Positions 24,655 through 33,106 of a stretch of 35,394 nucleotides of DNA are shown here, piece by piece. Every line of letters begins with the position of its first letter. Positions within the stretch are counted from its first letter, which is position 1. The notes under the pieces were generated by a model. It made no database searches. It saw nothing but the letters and a program-made list of their open reading frames with translations, and was not told where the DNA came from. The stretch is from Herbaspirillum sp. ASV7 (GTDB lineage Bacteria; Pseudomonadota; Gammaproteobacteria; Burkholderiales; Burkholderiaceae_D): the NCBI RefSeq assembly GCF_016429215.1, contig NZ_JAELUH010000058.1, positions 1 to 35,394 on the forward strand. The letters run 5' to 3'. A program made the position numbers and the translations under genes.

Positions 24655-26460
24655 ATGTCCATGCGAACCCAATACTGTGGCCTCACTACCGAGGCACTGC
24701 TCGGTCAAACCGTCAGCCTGTGCGGCTGGGTGCACCGTCGCCGCGATCACGGCGGCGTGATCTTCATCGACCTGCGCGACCGCGAAGGCCTGGTCCAGGT
24801 GGTGTGCGACCCGGATCGTGCCGATGTCTTCAAGAACGCCGAATCGGTGCGCAACGAGTTCTGCCTGCGCATCACCGGCCTGGTGCGCAACCGTCCTGAA
24901 GGCACCACCAACGCCAACCTGAAGTCGGGCAAGATCGAAGTGCTGTGCCACGAGCTGGAAGTGCTGAACCCGTCGGTGACGCCGCCGTTCCAGCTGGATG
25001 ACGACAGCCTCTCCGAAACCACCCGCCTGACCCACCGCGTGCTGGACCTGCGCCGTCCGCAGATGCAGAACAACCTGCGCCTGCGCTACAAGGTCGCCAT
25101 GGAAGTGCGCAAGTTCCTGGATGGCCAGGGCTTCATCGACATCGAGACCCCGATGCTGACCAAGTCCACCCCGGAAGGCGCGCGCGACTATCTGGTGCCC
25201 TCGCGCGTGAACGCCGGCGAATTCTTCGCCCTGCCGCAGTCGCCGCAGCTGTTCAAGCAGCTGCTGATGGTGGCCAACTTCGACCGCTACTACCAGATCA
25301 CCAAGTGCTTCCGCGACGAAGACCTGCGCGCCGACCGCCAGCCGGAATTCACCCAGATCGATTGCGAAACCTCCTTCCTGAACGAACAGGAAATCCGTGA
25401 CCTGTTCGAAGGCATGATCCGCCTGGTCTTCAAGAACGCCCTGGACATCGACCTGCCCAACCCGTTCCCTGTGATGGACTTCGCCACCGCCATGGGCATG
25501 TATGGTTCGGACAAGCCGGACATGCGCGTCAAGCTGGAATTCACCGAGCTGACCGACGTCATGAAGGATGTCGACTTCAAGGTCTTCTCGGGCGCCGCCA
25601 ACAGCGAAGGCGGCCGCGTGGTCGGCCTGCGCGTGCCGGGCGGTGCCGAAATGCCGCGTTCGGAAATCGACGCCTACACCCAGTTCGTCGCCATCTACGG
25701 CGCCAAGGGCCTGGCCTACATCAAGGTCAACGAAAAGGCCAAGGGCCGTGACGGCCTGCAGTCGCCCATCGTCAAGAACATCCACGATGCCGCCCTGAAC
25801 GCCATCATCGAAAAGACCGGCGCACAAGACGGCGACCTGATCTTCTTCGGCGCCGACAAGGCCAAGGTGGTCAACGATGCCATCGGCGCGCTGCGCGTGA
25901 AGATCGGTCACAGCGAATTCGGCAAGAAGAACGGCCTGTTCGACGACGCCTGGCGTCCGCTGTGGGTGGTCGACTTCCCCATGTTCGAATACGACGAAGA
26001 CGGCCAGCGCTGGGTCGCCCTGCACCACCCGTTCACCTCGCCCAAGGATGGTCACGAAGACTTCATCTCGACCAACCCGGGCGCGGCCATCGCCAAGGCC
26101 TACGACATGGTGCTGAATGGTTGGGAACTGGGCGGCGGTTCGGTCCGTATCCACCGCGCCGACGTGCAGAGCAAGGTGTTCCGTGCCCTGAAGATCGATG
26201 ACGAAGAAGCCCGCCTGAAGTTCGGCTTCCTGCTGGACGCACTGCAATACGGCGCGCCCCCGCACGGTGGCATCGCCTTCGGCCTGGACCGCCTGGTCAC
26301 CATGATGGCCGGTGCCGAGTCGATCCGCGACGTGATCGCCTTCCCCAAGACCCAGCGCGCCCAGTGCCTGCTGACCCACGCACCTTCGGAAGTGGACGAG
26401 AAGCAGCTGCGCGAGCTGCACATCCGCCTGCGCAATACCGAGCCGGCTGTGAAGGCCTGA
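24655..26460 (+). CDS. aspS: Aspartate--tRNA ligase AspS
   Basis: This class II aminoacyl-tRNA synthetase charges tRNA-Asp and possibly also tRNA-Asn if it is non-discriminating, as in many bacteria that amidate Asp-tRNA-Asn with GatCAB. I chose ATG 24655 ([18 protein letters not shown]); a second ATG is two codons on. 601 residues: N-terminal OB-fold anticodon domain ([24 protein letters not shown]), motif 2 [18 protein letters not shown] (about 219-236), the bacterial GAD insertion (roughly 290-410), HHPFTSPK, motif 3 [13 protein letters not shown] (about 539-551) and [17 protein letters not shown]. It ends the fmdB-DUF502-aspS run with a strong terminator. Confidence 0.97.
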   Translation: MSMRTQYCGLTTEALLGQTVSLCGWVHRRRDHGGVIFIDLRDREGLVQVVCDPDRADVFKNAESVRNEFCLRITGLVRNRPEGTTNANLKSGKIEVLCHELEVLNPSVTPPFQLDDDSLSETTRLTHRVLDLRRPQMQNNLRLRYKVAMEVRKFLDGQGFIDIETPMLTKSTPEGARDYLVPSRVNAGEFFALPQSPQLFKQLLMVANFDRYYQITKCFRDEDLRADRQPEFTQIDCETSFLNEQEIRDLFEGMIRLVFKNALDIDLPNPFPVMDFATAMGMYGSDKPDMRVKLEFTELTDVMKDVDFKVFSGAANSEGGRVVGLRVPGGAEMPRSEIDAYTQFVAIYGAKGLAYIKVNEKAKGRDGLQSPIVKNIHDAALNAIIEKTGAQDGDLIFFGADKAKVVNDAIGALRVKIGHSEFGKKNGLFDDAWRPLWVVDFPMFEYDEDGQRWVALHHPFTSPKDGHEDFISTNPGAAIAKAYDMVLNGWELGGGSVRIHRADVQSKVFRALKIDDEEARLKFGFLLDALQYGAPPHGGIAFGLDRLVTMMAGAESIRDVIAFPKTQRAQCLLTHAPSEVDEKQLRELHIRLRNTEPAVKA

Positions 26461-26465
26461 TCGGC

Positions 26466-26527
26466 TTATCGATTTTCTCGATAAACCCATCGAAAAGCGC
26501 GTGCAGGAATGCACGCGCTTTTTTATT
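26466..26527 (+). terminator. Terminator of aspS, preceded by a second small hairpin
   Basis: AAGCGCGTGCA (26495-26505) and TGCACGCGCTT (26510-26520) form an 11-bp stem with a GGAA loop, followed by TTTTATTTTA. Just upstream, TTATCGA/TCGATAA (26466-26472 with 26478-26484) forms a second hairpin beginning six bases after the stop codon. Confidence 0.93.
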
Positions 26528-26597
26528 TTATAAATAATATAAATTTTATTCTTGCGTGACATCCGGCGGGATTCCGGTCGTCGCCGCGACCCGACGA

Positions 26598-26712
26598 CCG
26601 TTCGTCCTGAGTAGCGGCATCGCCGCGTATCGAAGGCGCGCCTTTGCCTGCTCACCGACCCGCGCAGGAGTGTCTTCGATACGGCCCTGAAGGGCCTGCT
26701 CAGTCCGAACGG
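26598..26712. repeat. REP-like structured element (115-bp imperfect inverted repeat)
   Basis: The left arm (from CCGTTCG at 26598 through GTATCGAAG ending 26635) and the right arm (CTTCGATAC at 26674 through CGAACGG at 26712) are inverted copies: the outer CCGTTCG, then CTGAG, then GTATCGAAG are shared. Each arm folds by itself, GCGGC-atc-GCCGC (26614-26626) on the left and GGCCCT-ga-AGGGCC (26683-26696) on the right. AAGGCGCGCCTT (26633-26644) is a perfect palindrome, and CCTGC/GCAGG (26647-26651, 26664-26668) pair in the centre. Outer motifs of the kind CCGTTCG..CTGAG..TCGAAG resemble intergenic repeats found in many proteobacteria. No other copy is in this window. Confidence 0.65.
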
Positions 26713-26780
26713 TTCCAGATGGATTCACGTGAGGACGCGCTTGTGGTTCTTGAATCTACATTTCCCGGAGCCTGAATTCA

Positions 26781-26809
26781 TGCATGCGCTGCAAGCATGG
26801 CTGCATGCA
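26781..26809 (+). promoter_or_regulatory. Inverted/direct repeats upstream of the MHS transporter (candidate operator)
   Basis: TGCATGC (26781-26787) recurs inverted as GCATGCA (26803-26809), and GCTGCA occurs twice between them (26788-26793, 26800-26805). A further 10-base palindrome ATCGGCCGAT lies at 26847-26856. These are 28-100 bases before the transporter start, where a LysR-type regulator would be expected to bind. No -35/-10 pair is evident. Confidence 0.4.
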
Positions 26810-26883
26810 CAGATATCATTTCCGCCTGCCTCCTGCTGACCCTATCATCGGCCGATATCCAACGTCCGACATGAGGGGAAAGC

Positions 26884-28185
26884 ATGCAAGGAACGACATT
26901 ACCAGCCGGCGGGATGCCGCTGGTCAGCAACCATCAGCGCCGCCGCGCCATCATCGCCACCGTCATCGGCAACGGCCTCGAATGGTTCGACTTCACCGTC
27001 TACAGCTTCTTCGCGGTGATCATCGCCAAGCTGTTCTTCCCGACCGGCAATGACCTCACTTCCTTGCTGCTGGCCGTGGCCACCTTCGGCGTGGGTTTCT
27101 TCATGCGTCCGGTGGGCGGCATCCTGCTGGGCATCTACGCCGACCGCGTGGGTCGCAAGGCGGCGCTGTCGGTGACCATCCTGTTGATGGCCGTGGGCAC
27201 CACCCTGATCGGCCTGGCGCCGACCTATGACAGCATCGGCCTGTTCGCGCCGCTGATCATCGTCGTTGCGCGGCTGCTGCAGGGATTTTCGGCCGGCGGC
27301 GAAATGGGCAGCGCCACCGCCTTCCTGACCGAATATGCTCCTGAGCGCGAGCGCGCCTATTACTCCAGCTGGATCCAGGCCAGCATCGGCGTGGCCGTGC
27401 TGCTGGGCGCCGCCGTGGGTACCTTCGTGACCTCCAGCCTGAGCCCGGAAGCGCTGTCCAGCTGGGGCTGGCGCCTGCCCTTCCTGCTGGGCATCATCAT
27501 CGGTCCGGTCGGCTACTACATCCGTAATCACCTCGAAGAGACCCCCGCGTTCCTCGAAGAAAAGGACAAGACCGACTCGCCCCTGAAGGAAGTGATCCGC
27601 AACTTCCCGCGCGAGACCTCGGCCAGCTTTTCCATGGTGATCCTGTGGACGGTCTGCACCTATGTCTTGCTGTTCTACATGCCGACCTATTCGGTCAAGG
27701 TCCTGAAGCTGCCGCAGACCACCGGCTTCATTGCCGGCATGGTGGGTGGACTCTGCATCATGGTATTGGCGCCCATCGTCGGTCGCCTGGCGGATCGCAT
27801 CGGCCGTCGTCCGCTGCTCTCTGGTTCGGCCGCGCTGATCCTGGTGCTGGCCTATCCCATGTTCGCCTACATCAACAGCGCGCCCAGCCTGTCGACGCTG
27901 CTGATCTTCCAGCTGGTCTTCGGCACCCTGATCGCGGCCTACACCGGCCCCATCCTGGCGGCGTTCTCGGAACTGTTCCCGGCCAAGGTGCTCTCCACCG
28001 GCTTGTCGGTGGCTTACAACCTGGCCGTGACCATCTTCGGCGGCTTTGCCTCCTTCTTCATCACCTGGCTGATCGCCGCCACCGGCAGCACCATGGCACC
28101 GGCCTTCTACGTGATGATCGCGGCCGCCATCAGCTTCGTCGGCACCCGCTTCGTGCGTGAGCCGCAGTATCTGCAACAACATTGA
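26884..28185 (+). CDS. MFS transporter, metabolite:H+ symporter (MHS) family
   Basis: A 433-residue inner-membrane permease with 12 predicted helices, of the group that includes ProP, KgtP and citrate/shikimate symporters. It probably imports an organic acid, amino acid or betaine with protons. The ATG follows GAGGGGAAAGC. Landmarks are the MHS first helix NGLEWFDFTVYSFFAVIIAKLFFP, GFFMRPVGGILLGIYADRVGRKAAL (the loop 2-3 motif), RLLQGFSAGGEMGSATAFLTEYAPERERAYYSSWIQ and the second-half repeat GRLADRIGRRPLL. It is followed after eight bases by an amidohydrolase, so the pair likely imports and then hydrolyses one class of compound. The substrate is unknown. Confidence 0.92.
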   Translation: MQGTTLPAGGMPLVSNHQRRRAIIATVIGNGLEWFDFTVYSFFAVIIAKLFFPTGNDLTSLLLAVATFGVGFFMRPVGGILLGIYADRVGRKAALSVTILLMAVGTTLIGLAPTYDSIGLFAPLIIVVARLLQGFSAGGEMGSATAFLTEYAPERERAYYSSWIQASIGVAVLLGAAVGTFVTSSLSPEALSSWGWRLPFLLGIIIGPVGYYIRNHLEETPAFLEEKDKTDSPLKEVIRNFPRETSASFSMVILWTVCTYVLLFYMPTYSVKVLKLPQTTGFIAGMVGGLCIMVLAPIVGRLADRIGRRPLLSGSAALILVLAYPMFAYINSAPSLSTLLIFQLVFGTLIAAYTGPILAAFSELFPAKVLSTGLSVAYNLAVTIFGGFASFFITWLIAATGSTMAPAFYVMIAAAISFVGTRFVREPQYLQQH

Positions 28186-28193
28186 TTTTCGCC

Positions 28194-29423
28194 ATGACCA
28201 AGATTCTCCTGAAGGGCGGCAACGTCCTCGACCCCGCGCTGGGCAGCCTGTTCCCGCGCCATGATGTCCTGATCGACAAAGACCGCATCATCGATGTCTC
28301 CGCCACGCCTCTGGATGTGGCGGGTGCACGCGTGATCGATGTGGCCGGCAAGACCGTGATGCCAGGCCTGATCGACTGCCACGTGCACGTGCTGGCCTCG
28401 CTGGCCAACCTGGGTCTCAATGCCTTGCAACCCGGATCGCTGACTTCCATCCGCGCGTTGCCCATCGTCGAGGCGATGTTGAATCGCGGTTTCACCAGCG
28501 TGCGTGATGCCGGCGGCGCCGACTGGGGCCTGGCGCAAGCCATCGCCATCGGCCTGGTGCCGGGGCCGCGCATCTTCCCCTCCGGCAAGGCGCTGTCGCA
28601 GACCGGTGGCCATGGCGACTTCCGTCCGCGTTCCGATGTGCTGGAGCCTTGCTCCTGCGCCTTCCGTGCCGGTGCCATCGCCCGCGTGGCCGATGGCGTG
28701 GATGCGGTGCGTCTGGCCGCCCGCGAAGAACTGCAGAAGGGCGCGACCCAGATCAAGATCATGGCCTCCGGTGGCGTGGCATCGCCCACCGATCCTATCG
28801 GCAATACGCAATACAGCGAGGATGAAATCCGCGCCATCGTGGCCGAAGCCGAAGCAGCCCAGACCTATGTGATGGCCCACGCCTATACCGGCCGCGCCAT
28901 CTCGCGTGCCGTGCGCTACGGCGTGCGTACCATCGAGCACGGCAACCTGGTCGATGCCGAGGCCGCCCGCGTGATGCGCGAGCATGGTGCCTTCGTCGTG
29001 CCGACACTGGTCACCTACGACTCGCTGGCCCGCGACGGTGCCCGCCTGGGCTTGCCGCCGGATTCGGTGGCCAAGATCGAGTCGGTGCGTCAGGCCGGTC
29101 GTGACTCGCTGCGCATCTATGCCGAATATGGCGTGCAGATGGGCTTCGGCTCCGACCTGCTGGGCGAGATGCATCAGGATCAGTCGACCGAATTCCTGAT
29201 CCGTGCCGAGATCCTGGGCAACCTGGAAACCATCCGTTCGGCCACCTCGATTGCCGCCGCCATCCTGCAGCGCGAGGGCGAACTCGGCACCGTGCGCGCC
29301 GGCGCGCTGGCCGACCTGATCGTGGTCGATGGCAATCCCTTGCAGGACATCACGCTCCTGACCGGGCAGGGCGAGCACCTGTCGCTGGTCATGCAGTCCG
29401 GTCACATTCACCGCAGCCGCTGA
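28194..29423 (+). CDS. Metal-dependent amidohydrolase (imidazolonepropionase / Xaa-Pro-type dipeptidase-like)
   Basis: A 409-residue cytoplasmic amidohydrolase-superfamily enzyme. The ATG at 28194 gives MTKILLKGGNVLDP; the in-frame TTG at 28182 overlaps the transporter stop. No good ribosome binding site is present, so translation is probably coupled to the transporter. The metal ligands can be followed: HVH in LIDCHVHVLA, the probable carboxylated Lys in QIKIMASGG, His in YVMAHAYTG, His in TIEHGNLVD, and Asp in GFGSDLLGEMH. The C-terminus returns to the small beta domain (GTVRAGALADLIVVDGNPLQDI). Homologues of this type include carboxypeptidases acting on Xaa-Arg/Lys/Pro dipeptides and several uncharacterised hydrolases. 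The substrate here is open. Confidence 0.88.
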   Translation: MTKILLKGGNVLDPALGSLFPRHDVLIDKDRIIDVSATPLDVAGARVIDVAGKTVMPGLIDCHVHVLASLANLGLNALQPGSLTSIRALPIVEAMLNRGFTSVRDAGGADWGLAQAIAIGLVPGPRIFPSGKALSQTGGHGDFRPRSDVLEPCSCAFRAGAIARVADGVDAVRLAAREELQKGATQIKIMASGGVASPTDPIGNTQYSEDEIRAIVAEAEAAQTYVMAHAYTGRAISRAVRYGVRTIEHGNLVDAEAARVMREHGAFVVPTLVTYDSLARDGARLGLPPDSVAKIESVRQAGRDSLRIYAEYGVQMGFGSDLLGEMHQDQSTEFLIRAEILGNLETIRSATSIAAAILQREGELGTVRAGALADLIVVDGNPLQDITLLTGQGEHLSLVMQSGHIHRSR

Positions 29424-29440
29424 GCGGCTTTCCCTGTCGG

Positions 29441-29478
29441 CGCCGCAGCGTGACAAGACATGCTGCGGCGGGCATGCT
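29441..29478 (+). terminator. Hairpin after the amidohydrolase gene (possible terminator)
   Basis: CGCCGCAGC (29441-29449) pairs perfectly with GCTGCGGCG (29462-29470), 12-base loop, followed after a short GC stretch by CTTTT. A second short stem AGCCGC/GCGGCT spans the stop codon (29415-29429). Termination is probable but may be incomplete, letting some transcripts reach the LysR gene. Confidence 0.45.
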
Positions 29479-29529
29479 TTTCGCTCTACCATCCGGTCAG
29501 TATCCGAGATCCCGTCTGGAGCGCCAACC

Positions 29530-30435
29530 ATGCGTATATCCCCATTACCGCCGCTGCCTGCGCTGATCGCCTTCGAGGCGGCCATGCGCCATGGCAGTTT
29601 CACCCGTGCCGCCGCCGAGCTGCATCTGACGCAAAGCGCCATCAGTCGCCAGATCGCGCAGCTGGAGCGCTTCCTGGGCAAGAAGCTGTTCCTGCGCGAG
29701 CCGCGCGCACTACGCCTGACCGTCAGCGGCCAGCGCTATGCCGCGCAGGTACAGCGCCTGCTGGTCGACTGCGCCGAGGCCACCGAAGACATCATGAAAC
29801 GCAAGGGCCACCAGGAGCTCACGGTGGCCTGTTCGCAGGGGGTGGCCGTGCTCTGGCTCACGCCCCGGCTGGCCCGCTTTCGCGCCTTGCATCCGGATTG
29901 CCATCTGCGCCTGGTCGTCAACGACAGCCTGGCCACGCTCTCCGAGACCGATTTCGACATGGGCATCTACTTCCTGCGCGATGGCCCGCCCTCCGGGATG
30001 GCGGCGCGCCGGCTGTATGACGAGGAAGTGTTCCCGGTCTGCTCGCCGGCCTACCTGGACGGGCGCCAGCTGGCACCGGCCGAGCTGCGCTACGAGACCC
30101 TGCTGATGCTGGAAGACGGCCAGCGTCAATGGATGTCCTGGCAGAACTGGATGGCCCACAATGGCATGCCCGACGTGCGTATCGAGCACCAGATCCTCTC
30201 CAACCAATATCCGGTGCTGCTGCAACTGGCCATGGAGGGGCAGGGCATTGTGCTGGCCTGGCGCCACATGATCGATGCCTGCATGCAGCAAGGCTTGCTG
30301 GTGCGGGCCTGCGAGGCCAGCGCCAGCCTGGGCGGTGGCTATTACGCGGTGTGGCCACGCGAGCGTATCGAACACGCCGCCGCGCGGGCCTTTCGCAGCT
30401 GGCTGGTGGCCGAGAGCGAGGCTTCGCTGCTCTGA
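29530..30435 (+). CDS. LysR-family transcriptional regulator (GcvA-like branch)
   Basis: A 301-residue regulator with an N-terminal winged HTH (residues about 9-66: LPALIAFEAAMRHGSFTRAAAELHLTQSAISRQIAQLERFLGKKLF), followed by a periplasmic-binding-protein-like effector domain. The HTH and the block FDMGIYFLRDG followed by EEVFPVCSPAYL resemble the GcvA/TrpI branch. The start at 29530 is preceded by GGAG. It lies downstream of, and in the same direction as, the transporter and amidohydrolase, and is the obvious candidate to control them. Autoregulation and the inducer are unknown. Unlike many LysR genes it is not divergent from its likely targets. Confidence 0.92.
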   Translation: MRISPLPPLPALIAFEAAMRHGSFTRAAAELHLTQSAISRQIAQLERFLGKKLFLREPRALRLTVSGQRYAAQVQRLLVDCAEATEDIMKRKGHQELTVACSQGVAVLWLTPRLARFRALHPDCHLRLVVNDSLATLSETDFDMGIYFLRDGPPSGMAARRLYDEEVFPVCSPAYLDGRQLAPAELRYETLLMLEDGQRQWMSWQNWMAHNGMPDVRIEHQILSNQYPVLLQLAMEGQGIVLAWRHMIDACMQQGLLVRACEASASLGGGYYAVWPRERIEHAAARAFRSWLVAESEASLL

Positions 30436-30451
30436 GTGGGCGTCATCCCGA

Positions 30452-30457
30452 TACAAT
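30452..30457 (+). promoter_or_regulatory. Possible -10 box of the nudB gene
   Basis: TACAAT in the 51-base gap between the LysR gene and nudB, 30 bases before the nudB ATG. The -35 position overlaps the end of the LysR gene and is a poor match. An own promoter would free nudB from the upstream cassette. Confidence 0.35.
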
Positions 30458-30486
30458 GAAGGCTTTCCTGCATCACGGACAGGCAG

Positions 30487-30990
30487 ATGACGCAAAGCAA
30501 GCCCTACAAGATTCCTGAATCGGTGCTGGTGGTGATCCACAGTGCCGACCAGCAGGTGCTCCTGATCGAACGTGCCGACCAGCCCGGTTTTTGGCAATCG
30601 GTGACCGGCTCCAAGGACAGCCTGGACGAAGTCCTGTCGGAAACCGCCCGACGCGAAGTGCAGGAAGAAACCGGCATCCAGGTCGCCGGCCCCGGCGTAG
30701 AATCCACCCAGGATGGCGGAACCTGCGTGCCCGGCGCCAACTTGCGCGACTGGCAACTTTCCAACATCTATGAGATCTATCCGGTCTGGCGGCATCGCTA
30801 TGCGCCGGGGGTGACGAAGAATACCGAGCACGTCTTCGGCCTGCTGGTGCCGCGCGATATCCCGATCACGCTGGCCCCGCGCGAACATACGCGCTATGCG
30901 TGGCTGCCCTATCGCGAGGCGGCCGACCGTTGCTTCTCGCCCTCCAATGCGGAGGCGATCCTGCAACTGCCACGCTATCTCGCGCGGTAG
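30487..30990 (+). CDS. nudB: Dihydroneopterin triphosphate diphosphatase NudB
   Basis: NudB removes pyrophosphate from dihydroneopterin triphosphate, an early step of folate synthesis. The 167-residue Nudix protein has KIPESVLVVIHSADQQVLLIERADQPGFWQSVTGSKD, the segment typical of NudB. The Nudix box is in residues 41-64, ending REVQEETGI (metal ligands Glu57, Glu60, Glu61). By my alignment the first part reads G-x6-E rather than the standard G-x5-E, one residue longer, which may be a feature of the betaproteobacterial branch. The C-terminal AREHTRYAWLPYREAADRCFSPSNAEAI also fits. It heads a compact run with the two following genes. Confidence 0.92.
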   Translation: MTQSKPYKIPESVLVVIHSADQQVLLIERADQPGFWQSVTGSKDSLDEVLSETARREVQEETGIQVAGPGVESTQDGGTCVPGANLRDWQLSNIYEIYPVWRHRYAPGVTKNTEHVFGLLVPRDIPITLAPREHTRYAWLPYREAADRCFSPSNAEAILQLPRYLAR

Positions 30991-31048
30991 TCGCACGCAA
31001 CCCGGCGGGTCGGTGGGTCCGGACAAGAACAAGAGAAAGGTTGCAGTG

Positions 31049-31846
31049 ATGAAGTTGCGCGTAGCCACCTACAACATCCACAAGGGCGTGACCTCCTTCG
31101 CCGGACGGCCGCGCATCCTGGCGCTCAAGCAGGCGCTGGCGCAGCTGGACGCCGACATCCTGTTCCTGCAGGAAGTGCAGGGCCGCCACGACCTCAATGC
31201 CTTGCGCCACGCCTCCAACTGGCCGCAGCAGGGCCAGCACGAATACCTGGCCGGCGAGACCCATCATGCCGCCTACGGCATGAATGCCGTCTACGACCAC
31301 GGCCATCATGGCAATGCCCTGATCTCGCGCTTCGCCATCGCCTCGGTACGCAACCAGGATGTCTCCGACCATGCCTACGAGTCGCGTGGCATCCTGCACT
31401 GCGTGGTACCGGTGGAAGGCCGGGAAGTGCATTGCTACGTGATCCACCTGGGCCTGTTCGCCGGTGGCCGGCGTCGCCAGACCGAGGCGCTGATCCAGGC
31501 GGTGCGCAATTCCTCGCCACCGGATGCGCCACTGCTGATCGCGGGCGACTTCAACGACTGGACCAACCAGTTGAGCCAGAGCCTCTACCAGAGCCTGGGC
31601 GTGGTCGAGGTGTTCGACCAGCCCCAGGCCAACACCCGTGGCGTCATGAATGGCCTGCGCCGGCTGGGCGGACTGTCCGCGCCGATCCGCCCGGCCCGCA
31701 CCTTCCCGGCCATGATGCCGTGGCTGCGACTGGACCGCATCTACCTGCGTGGATTCCAGATCGACTCGGCCCAGGTCTTGAGCGATGGACCATGGGCGCG
31801 CCTGTCGGACCATGCGCCCATCGTCAGCGAACTGCGGCTGGCCTGA
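31049..31846 (+). CDS. Endonuclease/exonuclease/phosphatase family protein
   Basis: A 265-residue EEP-superfamily hydrolase (DNase I-like fold). ATG 31049 follows AGAGAAAGG by eight bases. Metal and catalytic positions are visible: Asn in RVATYNIHKG, Glu in LFLQEVQG, His in HLGLF, the DFND of LLIAGDFNDW, Asp in LDRIYLRG and the SDH of LSDHAPIV. Homologues next to clsB occur in many betaproteobacteria and in E. coli (ybhP beside clsB/ybhO). This points to a phospholipid- or phosphodiester-related role rather than DNA repair, but the substrate is not known. The stop is 14 bases before the clsB start. Confidence 0.9.
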   Translation: MKLRVATYNIHKGVTSFAGRPRILALKQALAQLDADILFLQEVQGRHDLNALRHASNWPQQGQHEYLAGETHHAAYGMNAVYDHGHHGNALISRFAIASVRNQDVSDHAYESRGILHCVVPVEGREVHCYVIHLGLFAGGRRRQTEALIQAVRNSSPPDAPLLIAGDFNDWTNQLSQSLYQSLGVVEVFDQPQANTRGVMNGLRRLGGLSAPIRPARTFPAMMPWLRLDRIYLRGFQIDSAQVLSDGPWARLSDHAPIVSELRLA

Positions 31847-31860
31847 GCCTGGGTTATCGC

Positions 31861-33024
31861 TTGCGTCACCTCACCTTCACCGACGGCAACCAGATCGCGC
31901 TGCTGCAAAGTGGCGCCGGTTTCTATCCGGCTTTGATCACGGCCATCGATGGCGCGCGTGTCGAGATCTACCTGGAAACCTATATCTTCTGCCTCGACGA
32001 GACCGGCCAACTGGTGGTCGAGGCCTTGCAGCGCGCCGCCGCCCGTGGCGTGGTGGTGTATGTCATCAACGACTGGCTGGGCACCGGCCGCGACAACACC
32101 CGCAAGCTGCACCACGTGCTCGACGCCGCCGGGGTCCAGCATCGCAGTTTCAATCCCTGGTTCCGCCGTGGCGTGGCACGCAGCCATCGCAAGCTGTGCG
32201 CGGTGGACCGCCAGGTGGCCTTCGTGGGCGGGCTCAACATCAATGACGACATGGTCTCCGACCGCGACCACATCACCCCCTTGCCGGCGCCGCGCTGGGA
32301 TTTCGCGGTGCGCATCGTCGGCCCGCTGGTGCGGGAGATCTATCGCGAGATGGAAGCCCAGTGGTTGCGCGTCGGTCACATGAAACTCAAGGCCCGCTGG
32401 GTCAATTTCAAGCGGCTGCGTCACCGCCATGCCGGCCCGGTGCACGACCAGACCCAGGCCGCCCTGGTGGTGCGCGACAACTTCCGCAACCGGCGCACCA
32501 TCCAGCGCGCCTACCTGCAGGCGCTGGGGCGCGCGCGCGAGACCGCCTTTCTCGCCAATCCTTACTTCGCCCCGGGACGCAAGATGCGACGGGCACTGGT
32601 AGAAGCCGCACAGCGCGGTGTCAAGGTCACCCTGCTGCTGGGGGTGGGGCAGTTCGTCATGCAGGACGCGGTGGCGCATTCCTTCTATCCCAGCTTGCTG
32701 CGTGCGGGGGTGCGCATCGTCGAATATACCCGCACCGAACTGCATGCCAAGGTGGCTGTGGTGGATGATCGCTGGGCCACGGTGGGTTCCAGCAACTATG
32801 ACGGGCTGTCCCTGTTCGTCAACCAGGAAGCCAATGTGGTGGTGCAGGATCCGGCGTTCGCCGGCTACCTGCGCCAGGAAATCGAGGCCGGCGCGGCCCA
32901 GGGGCGGGTGGTGCACCTGGCCGATTTCCTGCATGTGCCGTGGTACAAGCGGGCGGCCTACGCTGCGGCTTTCCTGCTCTATCGCACCGTGATCCACATC
33001 ATTACGCTGGGCAACGACGCCTAG
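31861..33024 (+). CDS. clsB: Cardiolipin synthase B (phospholipase D family)
   Basis: A PLD-superfamily enzyme that makes cardiolipin from phosphatidylglycerol, at the inner membrane. Two HxKxxxxD motifs are present: HRKLCAVD (about 109-116, followed by GGLNIND) and HAKVAVVD (about 295-302, followed by GSSNYDG). The start is the odd point. The conserved N-terminus (RHLTFTDGNQIALLQSG) begins at TTG 31861, in the position where homologues begin with Met. The only upstream in-frame ATG (31792) would overlap the previous gene by 55 bases. With TTG the protein has 387 residues, near family length. No strong ribosome binding site is present, so coupling to the upstream gene is likely. The C-terminus has a hydrophobic helix (YAAAFLLYRTVIHIITLG). 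Confidence 0.9.
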   Translation: MRHLTFTDGNQIALLQSGAGFYPALITAIDGARVEIYLETYIFCLDETGQLVVEALQRAAARGVVVYVINDWLGTGRDNTRKLHHVLDAAGVQHRSFNPWFRRGVARSHRKLCAVDRQVAFVGGLNINDDMVSDRDHITPLPAPRWDFAVRIVGPLVREIYREMEAQWLRVGHMKLKARWVNFKRLRHRHAGPVHDQTQAALVVRDNFRNRRTIQRAYLQALGRARETAFLANPYFAPGRKMRRALVEAAQRGVKVTLLLGVGQFVMQDAVAHSFYPSLLRAGVRIVEYTRTELHAKVAVVDDRWATVGSSNYDGLSLFVNQEANVVVQDPAFAGYLRQEIEAGAAQGRVVHLADFLHVPWYKRAAYAAAFLLYRTVIHIITLGNDA

Positions 33025-33106
33025 GCTGGTGCCGAGCCTGTGCCCTGCCCGGGTTTGTCTGCCCGACATTTGATTTACCGAAAATTCACCATATCGCCAT
33101 CCCCGC

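Noticed and set aside
24373..26655. 760-codon minus-strand frame opposite aspS
   Set aside because: Shadow of aspS; it also runs through the aspS terminator.
26884..30435. Transporter-amidohydrolase-LysR block considered as a defence or mobile island
   Set aside because: All three proteins belong to metabolic families, base composition is like the neighbours, and there is no recombinase or toxin-like gene.
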